Assembly: GCA_018401465.1 (NCBI GenBank)
Contig: JAGYKE010000004.1
Coordinates: forward strand, 310,001-374,000
Reading direction: 5' to 3'
From: Aestuariivita sp.
GTDB lineage: Bacteria; Pseudomonadota; Alphaproteobacteria; Rhodobacterales; Rhodobacteraceae
DNA length: 64,000 bases
The notes beneath the pieces are model-generated. The model worked only from the letters and a program-made list of their open reading frames with translations, searched no databases and was not told where the DNA came from. Position 1 is the stretch's first letter. Each line of letters opens with the position of its first letter. The position numbers were made by a program, and so were the translations under genes. Below are positions 17,572 to 25,537 of this stretch, one piece after another.

Positions 17572-19075
17572 CGGCCACCCCTTCGGCCCGCTTGCGCGCG
17601 CGCCGCGCACGGTAGCTTGGCAGCAGCACCAGAATGACGGCCGTGACCAGAAGCGCCAGCGTCATCGGCCGCTCGAGGATGAAGCCGAAGCCGCGGTAAA
17701 GCTGCATCGCCCGGGCGAAGTTGTCTTCCAGCATGGTGCCCAGAATGAACCCGATCAGCAGCGGCGCGAGCGGATAATCCGCGAACCGCAGGATCGTCGC
17801 CACCACCCCGAAAGCGACAAGGATCAGAAGCTCGGTCGGGTTGTTCTGGCCGATGTAGCTGCCCATCAGGGTGAAGAACAGGATGAACGGGATCAGGTAG
17901 GTCCGCGGGATCGTCAGGATCTTCGCGATATAGGGGATCAGCGGCAGGTTCAGGATCAGCAGGACAAGGTTGCCGATATACATCGAGATGATGACCGCCC
18001 AGAACACGTCGGGTTCGTCCGTCATCAGACGCGGCCCGGGCGTCACGTTCAACGCAATCAGCGCGCCGAGAAGGATCGCCGTCGTCCCCGACCCCGGAAT
18101 GCCCAGCGTCAGAAGTGGCACGAAGGACCCGGTGCAGGCGGCGTTGTTGGCCGTCTCGGGCGCGGCGAGGCCCTTGATCGACCCGTGGCCGAATTCTTCC
18201 TGTTCCTTGCCCTTGGCGATGTTGCGCTCGACCGCGTAGCCAAGGAAGGACGCGATCGTCGCGCCTGCGCCCGGCAGAACGCCGATGAAGAAGCCCTGCA
18301 GCGATTGCCGCCCGATGACCGGGGCGATGGCGCGGGCCTCGGCCCTTGTGATCCGCAAGCCGGTGATCTTGCCGCCCGCGTCGGTGGCCGCGCGGGCGGG
18401 GTTCATGACAAGGAACAGCGCCTCGGGCAGGGCGAACATCGCCATGGCAAGCGTGATGAAGGAAAAGCCCGATTGCAGTTCCATCATGCCGAAGGTGAAG
18501 CGCGGCATGTTCGACAGCGCGCCTTCGCCGACGGTGCCCAGCATCAGTCCGAGGATCGTCATCATCAGCGCCTTGCCGACCTGACCGGTCCCCGCGAAGG
18601 CCGCGATGGCCGACAGTCCGACCACCATGAGCGCGAAGTATTCCGCCGAATGGAACAGAAGCGCCACGGTCGACAGCGCCGGGGCGAAGATCATCAGCAA
18701 GATGGTGGCGATGGTGCCGCCCGCAAAGCTCGCGATCGCGGCGATGGTCAGGGCCTTGCCCGCCTGCCCCTTGCGCGCCATCGGGTAGCCGTCGAAACTG
18801 GTCGCGACCGTGCCTGCCACCCCCGGCGCGTTCAGCAGGATCGACGAGGTCGAGCCCCCGAAGATCGCGCCGTAATAGACCCCCGAGAGCAAGATCAGCG
18901 CCGAGGTCGGATCGCCAATACCGATGGCCACCGGGATCATGATCGCGATGATCGACATCGGACCAAGGCCCGGCAGCATGCCGATCAGGGTGCCGATCAC
19001 GCAGCCGAGGACGACCATGACAAGGTTGAACGGCGTGACCGCCGTGGCGAGGCCGATGAGAATTCCTTCAAGCAT
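17561..19075 (-). CDS. tctA: Tripartite tricarboxylate transporter, large membrane subunit TctA
   Basis: Large permease of a tripartite tricarboxylate transporter, 504 residues and about 12 transmembrane helices. The glycine/proline signature GTLIGMLPGLGPMSIIAIM is near residues 28-46, and the second conserved motif GVLPGAGATIASFLGY lies around residue 260. It moves a carboxylate delivered by TctC into the cell using an ion gradient. It sits 15 bp after tctB and overlaps the CoA-transferase gene, forming a five-gene operon. Confidence 0.93.
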   Translation of the reverse strand: MLEGILIGLATAVTPFNLVMVVLGCVIGTLIGMLPGLGPMSIIAIMIPVAIGIGDPTSALILLSGVYYGAIFGGSTSSILLNAPGVAGTVATSFDGYPMARKGQAGKALTIAAIASFAGGTIATILLMIFAPALSTVALLFHSAEYFALMVVGLSAIAAFAGTGQVGKALMMTILGLMLGTVGEGALSNMPRFTFGMMELQSGFSFITLAMAMFALPEALFLVMNPARAATDAGGKITGLRITRAEARAIAPVIGRQSLQGFFIGVLPGAGATIASFLGYAVERNIAKGKEQEEFGHGSIKGLAAPETANNAACTGSFVPLLTLGIPGSGTTAILLGALIALNVTPGPRLMTDEPDVFWAVIISMYIGNLVLLILNLPLIPYIAKILTIPRTYLIPFILFFTLMGSYIGQNNPTELLILVAFGVVATILRFADYPLAPLLIGFILGTMLEDNFARAMQLYRGFGFILERPMTLALLVTAVILVLLPSYRARRARKRAEGVADGD

Positions 19076-19090
19076 GGTGCACTCCCCCCG

Positions 19091-19585
19091 TCACAGCAAG
19101 AACGCGGGCCATGGCCGCAGGAAGATGCCCAGCACCTCCTGCACCAGATACCAGATCGAGCCTGCGGCCAGCACCGCGACGGGCACAAGGACCTGCAGCC
19201 TGCGTTCGCCCAGGATCATCGCGCCGAGGACGAGGAACAGAACCGTCGACCCCAGAAAGCCCAGCGGCCGGAGCGCAAGGGCATAGGCCAGCATGAGCGC
19301 AACCAGTGCCAGCGCCTGACCGATGCGATATTCGCCGAGCCGGGTGATATCCATCACGCCATCGGTCTTTTCCGTCTGCTGCCCGGCCTTGGATTTCGCC
19401 GTGAACAGCACGATCAGTCCGACGATGATGCCCGCCACCGCCAGCATCTTGGGGAATGTCGAGGGCCAGACCGGGTTGCGCTGCAGGATGCGCGGCAGCG
19501 ACTGGTCCATGGTGAAGAAGGCGGCATAGCCGTACACGCAGCAAAAGGCGATGAAGGCCAGCGCGATCCAGCGATCGAGCGTCAT
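19091..19585 (-). CDS. tctB: Tripartite tricarboxylate transporter, small membrane subunit TctB
   Basis: Small membrane component of the TTT transporter, 164 residues with four hydrophobic helices: ALAFIAFCCVYGYAAFF, MLAVAGIIVGLIVLF, the paired ALALVALMLAYALALRPLGF/LGSTVLFLVLGAMI and a final hydrophobic segment. It lies between tctC and tctA as in other tct operons. An 11-bp hairpin in the gap behind tctC may lower its expression relative to the binding protein. Confidence 0.88.
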   Translation of the reverse strand: MTLDRWIALAFIAFCCVYGYAAFFTMDQSLPRILQRNPVWPSTFPKMLAVAGIIVGLIVLFTAKSKAGQQTEKTDGVMDITRLGEYRIGQALALVALMLAYALALRPLGFLGSTVLFLVLGAMILGERRLQVLVPVAVLAAGSIWYLVQEVLGIFLRPWPAFLL

Positions 19586-19628
19586 GGGTCGGTCCCTCCC
19601 CCGGTCCGGATGTGTGGTCTGGTTCGGT

Positions 19629-19655
19629 CGGCCGGCCCGCGAACCGGGCCGGCCG
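19629..19655 (-). terminator. Strong intercistronic hairpin between tctC and tctB
   Basis: A perfect 11-bp inverted repeat (CGGCCGGCCCG at 19629-19639 and its complement at 19645-19655) with a 5-base loop sits in the 90-bp gap behind tctC. It has no T tract. Such elements typically protect the upstream mRNA or cause partial termination, so that the binding protein is made in excess over the membrane subunits. Confidence 0.6.
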
Positions 19656-19675
19656 TTGTCACGGACGCGGTCGCG

Positions 19676-20662
19676 TCAGAGGAAACCGAGCTCGCGCATC
19701 AGGTCGCCCAGCTGCTTTTCCTGCGCTTCGAGGAAGCTGCGGAAATCCTCGCCCGGGCGGTAGATGTTGACGAGACCCATGCGGCTGCGCACGGCTTCCC
19801 ATTCCGGGGTTTCCAGCATCTTGCCCAGCATGTCCTGATAGGCCTTGAGCTGATCCTCGGGCAGGCCGGGGGCCGCGAAGAACCCGCGCCAGTTCACGAA
19901 CTGCGCGTCGATGCCCTGTTCGGCGAAGGTGGGCGCGTCGGCATAGGCCGCGACGCGTTCGGGCGCGGTGACGCCCAGAATGCGGATTTCGCCCTGCTGG
20001 GCCAGCGCCACCGCTTCCGAGAAGCCGGTCGACAGCGCGTCGATCTCGCCCGACAGAAGGCCTGCCATCGCCTCGCCGCCCGCGTCATAGCCGATGTAGT
20101 TGAAGGCGGTCGGGTCTTCCCCGGCGGCCTGCATCACGATGGCCGCCACAAGATGGTCCATGCCACCGGGCACCGAACCGCCGCCGATCGCGAAATCCAT
20201 CGGCGCGGTACGATACAGCGCCAGCGCATCCTCCATCGTCTGCAGCGGGCTGTCCTTGGTGACGACAAGGGCGGCATAGTCGCCCACGGTGCCCGCGACC
20301 AGCGTCAGGTCACGGAAGCTCTGCGCGATCTCGCCGGTCAGGGCGCGGATCACGATCGGGGTCGAGTTGACCATGAGCGTGCCATGGCTCGACGCCGCGT
20401 TCTCGATCAGGTGCGCGATGGCCACGCCACCGCCGCCGCCCGACATGTTCTCGTAGGTCGCGTTGCCGACCAGACCGGCGCCCATCAGCGCCTCGCCCGT
20501 GCCGCGCGCGGTGCCGTCCCAGCCGCCGCCCGCGCCGCCGGGCACCAGGAAATGGACCTGGTCCATCATCTTGTGACCGTCGGCCTGCGCCATGCCCGAC
20601 AGGGCAAGCGTTGCCGTTGCCGCCGCAACCAGCGCACGACGTGTCCACCCAAAGGTGTTCAT
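19676..20662 (-). CDS. tctC: Tripartite tricarboxylate transporter substrate-binding protein TctC (Bug family)
   Basis: Periplasmic binding protein of 328 residues. An N-terminal signal peptide (RRALVAAATATLALSGMAQA) is followed by the Bug-family fold, with HFLVPGGAGGGWDGTARGTG as the first ligand-binding loop and GGSVPGGMDHL as the second. The ATG at 20662 is preceded by GGAGGAAATCAC, a good ribosome-binding site. It is the first gene of the operon and diverges from tctD, whose regulator most likely binds the shared 101-bp region. The ligand is probably a di- or tricarboxylate. Confidence 0.92.
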   Translation of the reverse strand: MNTFGWTRRALVAAATATLALSGMAQADGHKMMDQVHFLVPGGAGGGWDGTARGTGEALMGAGLVGNATYENMSGGGGGVAIAHLIENAASSHGTLMVNSTPIVIRALTGEIAQSFRDLTLVAGTVGDYAALVVTKDSPLQTMEDALALYRTAPMDFAIGGGSVPGGMDHLVAAIVMQAAGEDPTAFNYIGYDAGGEAMAGLLSGEIDALSTGFSEAVALAQQGEIRILGVTAPERVAAYADAPTFAEQGIDAQFVNWRGFFAAPGLPEDQLKAYQDMLGKMLETPEWEAVRSRMGLVNIYRPGEDFRSFLEAQEKQLGDLMRELGFL

Positions 20663-20763
20663 GTGATTTCCTCCCGTTTGACAGGCGGTCCTCCGCCGCC
20701 CATGCTGCCACGTCACCACAAAAAGCTGACAGAAGCCTGACACGGGACGACAGGGGGTAAGGG

Positions 20764-21432
20764 GTGCGCTATCTTCTGGTGGAAGATAACCGCGAACTGG
20801 CGGATGCGGTGATCAACCGCCTCGCGCTGGACGGCCACGCGGTCGATCATGCCCCGACGCTGGCCGCGGCAGAAGACTGCCTTGCCTCCGCCTCGTACGA
20901 TCTCATCCTGCTCGACGTGATGCTGCCCGACGGCGACGGGCGCGAGTTTCTGGCGCGCAAGCGCGCGCATCTGGAAACCCCGGTCATCGTGCTGACCGCG
21001 CGGTCGCAGGTATCCGACCGGGTGGGCGCGCTGGATCAGGGGGCGGACGACTACATCACCAAGCCGTTCGACTTCTCGGAACTCGAAGCGCGCTGCCGCG
21101 CAGTGCTGCGGCGGCGCGGCGGGTCGGCGCGCAACCAGATCGCGCTGGGCGATGTGCTGTTCGATCCGCTGGCCGGCACCCTCAGCCGGGACGGCGTCAC
21201 GCTTGACCTGCGCAACCGCGAACTCCGCCTGCTCGAGGTCTTCGCCCGCCATCCCGGCCAGATCCTGTCCAAGGGCCAGCTGATGGACCGGCTGTTTTCG
21301 TACGACGCCGAAGTGACCGAGAACGCGATCGAGGTCTATGTCGGCCGCCTGCGCCGCCGGATCGACGGCATCGGCCTGCGGATCGAGACGGTGCGCGGCC
21401 TTGGCTACCGGATGGAGACGGCGCGTCCATGA
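20764..21432 (+). CDS. tctD: TctD-like OmpR-family response regulator
   Basis: Response regulator of 222 residues with a GTG start. The receiver domain has the phosphorylated Asp at D51 (ILLDVMLPDGDG) and the conserved Lys at K100 (YITKPFD); the C-terminal winged helix (NRELRLLEVFARHPGQILSK) binds DNA. The gene is divergent from tctC and its stop overlaps the kinase gene by 4 bp. By analogy with tctDE of other bacteria it should activate the transporter operon in response to the carboxylate. Confidence 0.9.
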   Translation: MRYLLVEDNRELADAVINRLALDGHAVDHAPTLAAAEDCLASASYDLILLDVMLPDGDGREFLARKRAHLETPVIVLTARSQVSDRVGALDQGADDYITKPFDFSELEARCRAVLRRRGGSARNQIALGDVLFDPLAGTLSRDGVTLDLRNRELRLLEVFARHPGQILSKGQLMDRLFSYDAEVTENAIEVYVGRLRRRIDGIGLRIETVRGLGYRMETARP

Positions 21433-22799
21433 AGACGACGGGGTCTATCGGCCGCCGCCTGACGCTCCTTCTGGCGGGGGTCGCGGCGCTCCTGTCGCTT
21501 CTGTCCTGGGGGATGGTGACCACGCTTGCCCGGCAGGCGGCCGAGCGGACACAGGACAACGTGCTGGCTGCCTCGGCCACCACGATTGCCGAGACGCTGC
21601 GCTCCGAACAGGGCGAGGTGCGGCTGGAGCTGCCCTATTCTGCCTTCGCCATGCTTGACGCGATCAGCCAGGACCGCGTGTTCTACCGGATCGCGGCGGG
21701 CGATGCGCTGCTGACCGGTTATGACGACCTGCCGGTCCCCACGGCGGTGCCCGCGCCCGGGCAGGTCGTCTTCGACACGGGCGTGTACAGCGGCGAAGCG
21801 GTGCGCATGGCGACCGTCTCGCGCCCGGTGGTGGCGGGGTCGCAGCCGGTGCAGGTGACCGTGACCGTCGCGCAGACGCGCCACGGCGTCGGCACAATCT
21901 CGGCCGAGCTTTCGCGCGTTGCCGCGATCCTGTCGGTGGCCTTCTTCGCGGTCGCCGTGGGGCTGTCGGCGGTGGCGGCGCGCACCTCGCTGCGCCCCCT
22001 GAACGAAATCGCCGCCGCCGTGTCGCGCCGGGGCCCCTCTGACCTGCGCCCGCTGCGCCGCGACGCGCCCGAGGAACTCGCGCCGCTGATGACCTCGCTC
22101 AACCGGCTGATGGAACGGCTTGGCCAATCGATCCGGCGGTCCGAGGATTTCATCGCCGAGGCCGCGCACCGCGTGCGCACGCCGCTGGCAGTCGTGCGCA
22201 CGCAGGCGGAAATCGCCCTGCGGTCGGTCGGGGACGAGGCCGAGAAGACACGCCTGCGCCGGATCATCCGCGCGGTGGACGAAAGCTCGCGCTCGGCGGG
22301 GCAGCTTCTCGATCATGCCACGGTCGCCTGGCGCGCCGACGATCTGGCGCGCGCGCCCGTCGATCTGGCCGAGCTGGCCGCGCAGACGGCAGGCGCGCTC
22401 GAAGCGACGGCGGCGATGAAGGATATCCGCCTGCATCTCGACACCGCGCCCGCGCGGGTCGCGGGCGATGCGGTCCTGCTTGAAAACGCGCTGCGCAACG
22501 TGCTCGACAACGCGATCAAGTATTCGCCCGAGGATACCGCCGTGCGCCTGAGCGTCCGCACAGCCGATGGCGAGGCCCGCATCGCGGTCAGCGACGAAGG
22601 CCCGGGTCTGGGCACCGGGCCGGCCGAGGCGCTGACCGAACGCTTCCGGCGCGGCGACAACACCGAAGGCATCGTCGGATCCGGCCTTGGGCTCACCATC
22701 GCGCGCGACGTGCTGACCGCCCATGGCGGGCGGCTGGAATTCGCGCCCGCACCGAAGGGGAGGGGAACATGCGTCTCGCTTGTCTTGCCGTCGCTCTGA
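21429..22799 (+). CDS. tctE: TctE-like sensor histidine kinase
   Basis: Membrane histidine kinase of 456 residues. Transmembrane helices lie at about residues 12-30 and 160-180, enclosing a periplasmic sensor domain of TctE type. The phosphorylated histidine is H247 in AAHRVRTPLAVVRTQ, a variant of the usual HELRTPL box, followed by the ATPase domain with NVLDNAIKYSPE, DEGPGLG and GSGLGLTIA. It overlaps tctD by 4 bp and the next gene by 31 bp. The sensed signal is probably the tct substrate, directly or through the adjacent binding protein. Confidence 0.9.
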   Translation: MKTTGSIGRRLTLLLAGVAALLSLLSWGMVTTLARQAAERTQDNVLAASATTIAETLRSEQGEVRLELPYSAFAMLDAISQDRVFYRIAAGDALLTGYDDLPVPTAVPAPGQVVFDTGVYSGEAVRMATVSRPVVAGSQPVQVTVTVAQTRHGVGTISAELSRVAAILSVAFFAVAVGLSAVAARTSLRPLNEIAAAVSRRGPSDLRPLRRDAPEELAPLMTSLNRLMERLGQSIRRSEDFIAEAAHRVRTPLAVVRTQAEIALRSVGDEAEKTRLRRIIRAVDESSRSAGQLLDHATVAWRADDLARAPVDLAELAAQTAGALEATAAMKDIRLHLDTAPARVAGDAVLLENALRNVLDNAIKYSPEDTAVRLSVRTADGEARIAVSDEGPGLGTGPAEALTERFRRGDNTEGIVGSGLGLTIARDVLTAHGGRLEFAPAPKGRGTCVSLVLPSL

Positions 22800-23794
22800 G
22801 CCTGTTCGCCGCCCTCGCGGCCGCCTTCGAGATCGAGGATCACCGCTTCTACCCCGGGACCGGGCCGCAGGTTCTGAAGATCATCTCGACCGCCGATCTC
22901 GAGGTGTTCGAACCCTATCTTCTGGCCTTTCAGGCACAGCGCCCCGAGCTGTCGATCGACTATACCGTCGCGTCCTCGGCCGCGCTTTACGGCGCGATCC
23001 GCAACGGCGCGCCCTTCGATCTGGCGCTGTCCTCGGCGATGGACCTTCAGTTCAGGCTTGCCAATGACGGCTTCGCGCTGCCCCATGCCTCGGATCGCAC
23101 GGACGCCCTGCCCGACTGGGCACGCTGGCGCGACCTGATCTTCGCCTTCACGGCGGAACCGGCGGTTGTCGTCCTGTCCGCCGACCGGTTCGCGGGGCTT
23201 GACGTGCCCGCAACCCGGCAGGAGCTGATCTCGCTTCTGCGGGCGTATCCCGACCGGTTCCAGGGTGCCGTTGGCACCTACGACATCCGCGACAGCGGTC
23301 TGGGCTATCTGTTCGCCACGCAGGAGGCGCGGTCGACCGACGCCTTCTGGCGCCTGTCCGAAGTCATGGGCCGCCTCGCGCCGCGGCTTTACTGCTGTTC
23401 GGGCCAGATGATCGACGATGTGGCGGCGGGGCGGCTCGCGCTCGCGTACAACGTGCTGGGCAGCTACGCGGTCGAACGCATGGCGCGCGCGTCGGGCGGG
23501 CGCGTGAAGATCGTACAGATGCAGGATTTCAGCAACGTGATCCTGCGCACCGCGCTGGTGCCGCGGCAGGCGGAAAACACCGGTGCCGCAGGGGCCATGA
23601 TCGACAAGCTGGCCGATCTGGGGCTGCGCGACGGCCCCGGCACCTGGCCCCTGCCGCCGCTGCGCCCGTCGGCAGATGACGCGGGCGGCGGGTTCGGGCC
23701 GATCCGGCTTGGCCCGGCCTTGATGGTGTTTCTTGACCCGCTGAACCGGCGCGACTTTCTGGGCGAATGGGAAAACGCCATGGTTCAGCGATAG
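22769..23794 (+). CDS. Periplasmic ABC-type substrate-binding protein linked to TctDE
   Basis: A 341-residue protein with a short signal peptide (LACLAVALSLFAALAAAF) and the fold of type 2 iron/phosphoglycerate-type binding proteins: ISTADLEVFEPYLLAFQ, AALYGAIRNGAPFDLALSSAMD and GTYDIRDSGLGYLFA. No ABC permease or ATPase is nearby. Its start lies 31 bp inside tctE, so it is co-translated with the kinase. The likeliest role is a signal-binding partner of TctE, comparable to PgtC in phosphoglycerate sensing; a role as a scavenging transporter subunit is the alternative. Confidence 0.78.
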   Translation: MRLACLAVALSLFAALAAAFEIEDHRFYPGTGPQVLKIISTADLEVFEPYLLAFQAQRPELSIDYTVASSAALYGAIRNGAPFDLALSSAMDLQFRLANDGFALPHASDRTDALPDWARWRDLIFAFTAEPAVVVLSADRFAGLDVPATRQELISLLRAYPDRFQGAVGTYDIRDSGLGYLFATQEARSTDAFWRLSEVMGRLAPRLYCCSGQMIDDVAAGRLALAYNVLGSYAVERMARASGGRVKIVQMQDFSNVILRTALVPRQAENTGAAGAMIDKLADLGLRDGPGTWPLPPLRPSADDAGGGFGPIRLGPALMVFLDPLNRRDFLGEWENAMVQR

Positions 23795-23899
23795 CGCCGT
23801 GCATCACTGCACAGATACAGCGCATGAACGCGCCTTAACTCTGCGGTCGCGCACCATACATTGCCGGTCAACGAATCCCGTCCCGACAGGAGACTTCCC

Positions 23900-24826
23900 A
23901 TGACCGCCAAGACCATGCCCGGACTGCACCACGTCACCGCGATCAGCGGACCGCCGCAGGCCAATGTCGATTTCTTCACCCGGCTGATGGGCCAGCGTCT
24001 GGTCAAGAAGACGGTGAATTTCGACGATCCCGGCACCTATCACCTCTACTATGGCAACCACACCGCCGATCCCGGCACGATCCTGACCTTCTTCCCCTTC
24101 GCCAATGCCGGTCCGGGACGCGCCGGGCCGGGGATGGCGTCGGCCTATGCCTACAGCCTTGGCTCTGGCGTATTCGATGACTGGATGGGCCGCATGGCCG
24201 AACAGGCGATCAATGTCGACGGCCCCACCGAACGCTTCGGCCAGCGGGTGATCACCGTGGCCGACCCAGACGGCGCGCCGGTGGAGTTGGTCGAGGTGGA
24301 GGGCGATCACGGTCCCGACCTCGACGGGTTCCACTCGGCCACCCTCTGGCTCAGGGATATCGGGCCGACGCTGCGGCTGATGACAGATGTCATGGGCTAC
24401 ACGGAGGCCGGGTACGAGACGAAGAAGGGCGAAGAGCGCACGCGCCTCGTCGCCCCCGGTGGCGCGCGCGGCGCGGTGATCGACCTCAAGCGGTCCGACA
24501 GGCCATCGACCGCGCGGCAAGGCGCGGGCAGCATCCACCACATCGCGTTCCGGGCGCTCGATGACGAAGACCAGCTTGATTGGCGCGAAAGGCTGCTGGC
24601 CGCCGGCATGCAGGTCACGCCCGTGATCGACCGGCAGTATTTCAACGCGATCTATTTCCGTGAACCGGGCGGCGTGCTGTTCGAGATCGCCACCGATCCG
24701 CCGGGCTTCACCCGGGACGAACCGCTTGCCCATCTGGGCGAGGCGCTCAAGCTGCCCGAGAAGTACGAGGCCTACCGCAAGCGGATCGAACAGGTCCTGC
24801 CGCCCCTGAAGGTCAGGCGCGCATGA
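23900..24826 (+). CDS. Ring-cleaving dioxygenase-like VOC protein (MhqO type)
   Basis: Protein of 308 residues with two glyoxalase/VOC domains, starting MPGLHHVTAISGPPQ with a metal-binding His, a second-domain GSIHHIAFRALDDEDQLDW and a metal-ligand region IYFREPGGVLFEIATDPPGF. Relatives such as MhqO are thiol- and quinone-responsive ring-cleaving dioxygenases. ATG 23900 has an AGGAGA site seven bases upstream. Its stop overlaps the next gene's ATG by 4 bp; that gene is an MhqD-like esterase, so this is a two-gene operon probably acting against quinone or methylglyoxal-type electrophiles. Confidence 0.82.
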   Translation: MTAKTMPGLHHVTAISGPPQANVDFFTRLMGQRLVKKTVNFDDPGTYHLYYGNHTADPGTILTFFPFANAGPGRAGPGMASAYAYSLGSGVFDDWMGRMAEQAINVDGPTERFGQRVITVADPDGAPVELVEVEGDHGPDLDGFHSATLWLRDIGPTLRLMTDVMGYTEAGYETKKGEERTRLVAPGGARGAVIDLKRSDRPSTARQGAGSIHHIAFRALDDEDQLDWRERLLAAGMQVTPVIDRQYFNAIYFREPGGVLFEIATDPPGFTRDEPLAHLGEALKLPEKYEAYRKRIEQVLPPLKVRRA

Positions 24827-25479
24827 CGACGGTCACCGCGGGACCGTCGCCCAAAGCGGCACGCTGGGGCATGGTGGCGGTGCATGGCCGCGGCGCGACC
24901 GCGGCCAGCATCGCCGACCTGCCCGCGGCGCTGGGGCTGACCGATATCTCCGTGATCGCGCCCGAAGCGCTGGGCCGGTCCTGGTGGCCGACCAGCTTTC
25001 TTGCGCCCACCGCGCAGATGGAACCCTTTGTCGACGCCGGGCTTGCCCGGATCGATGCCGGGATAGCCGCCTTCCAAGACGCCGGTCTGCCCCGCGAACG
25101 CATCGTTGTGCTGGGCTTCAGCCAGGGTGCGTGCCTTGCGCTCGAATACGCCGCGCGGCGGGGTGCGGGGCTGGGCGCGATCTTCGGACTGTCGGGCGCG
25201 CTGGTGGGCACCGGCGATGCGCCGGTCGCGCCGATGCCTGCGCTGTACGGCCATGCGCCGAAACTTTTCGACTATGTGGCCGACCTGACCAGCACGCGGG
25301 TGATCCTCGGGTGCCACACTTCCGATCCGCACATTCCGCTCAAGCGGGTCGAGGAAACGGCCGAGGTCATGGCGCGGCTGGGTGCGACGGTGACCAAGCA
25401 CCTCGAACCCGGGCCGGGACACAACCTGACCGATGCGGGCGTCGCCGCGATCCGCGCGGTTCTGAACACCACTGACTGA
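24823..25479 (+). CDS. Phospholipase/carboxylesterase-family serine hydrolase (MhqD type)
   Basis: Alpha/beta hydrolase of 218 residues. The nucleophile is in GFSQGACLALEYA (GxSxG), the acid is probably the Asp in CHTSDPHIP, and the His is in EPGPGHNLTDAG. Domain and length fit the abhydrolase_2 family. Translational coupling to the dioxygenase gene reproduces the MhqO/MhqD pairing known from quinone detoxification; hydrolysis of the ring-cleavage product is inferred. A strong bidirectional terminator follows immediately. Confidence 0.82.
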   Translation: MTTVTAGPSPKAARWGMVAVHGRGATAASIADLPAALGLTDISVIAPEALGRSWWPTSFLAPTAQMEPFVDAGLARIDAGIAAFQDAGLPRERIVVLGFSQGACLALEYAARRGAGLGAIFGLSGALVGTGDAPVAPMPALYGHAPKLFDYVADLTSTRVILGCHTSDPHIPLKRVEETAEVMARLGATVTKHLEPGPGHNLTDAGVAAIRAVLNTTD

Positions 25480-25485
25480 CTGGGG

Positions 25486-25514
25486 GGCCCGGTTTCTTTC
25501 AAAGAAACCGGGCC
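25486..25514. terminator. Bidirectional terminator between esterase gene and tauC
   Basis: A perfect 14-bp inverted repeat (GGCCCGGTTTCTTT / AAAGAAACCGGGCC) with a single base at the centre sits between two convergent units. T-rich tracts lie inside the arms on both strands. It ends the dioxygenase-esterase operon and the tau operon. Confidence 0.75.
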
Positions 25515-25537
25515 GGGAATCTTGTAAATTTCCGGCC

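Noticed and set aside
17510-20740. A 3.2-kb open plus-strand frame across the tct operon
   Set aside because: It is His/Arg/Gln-rich, without domains, and antisense to tctA, tctB and tctC, which are well supported.
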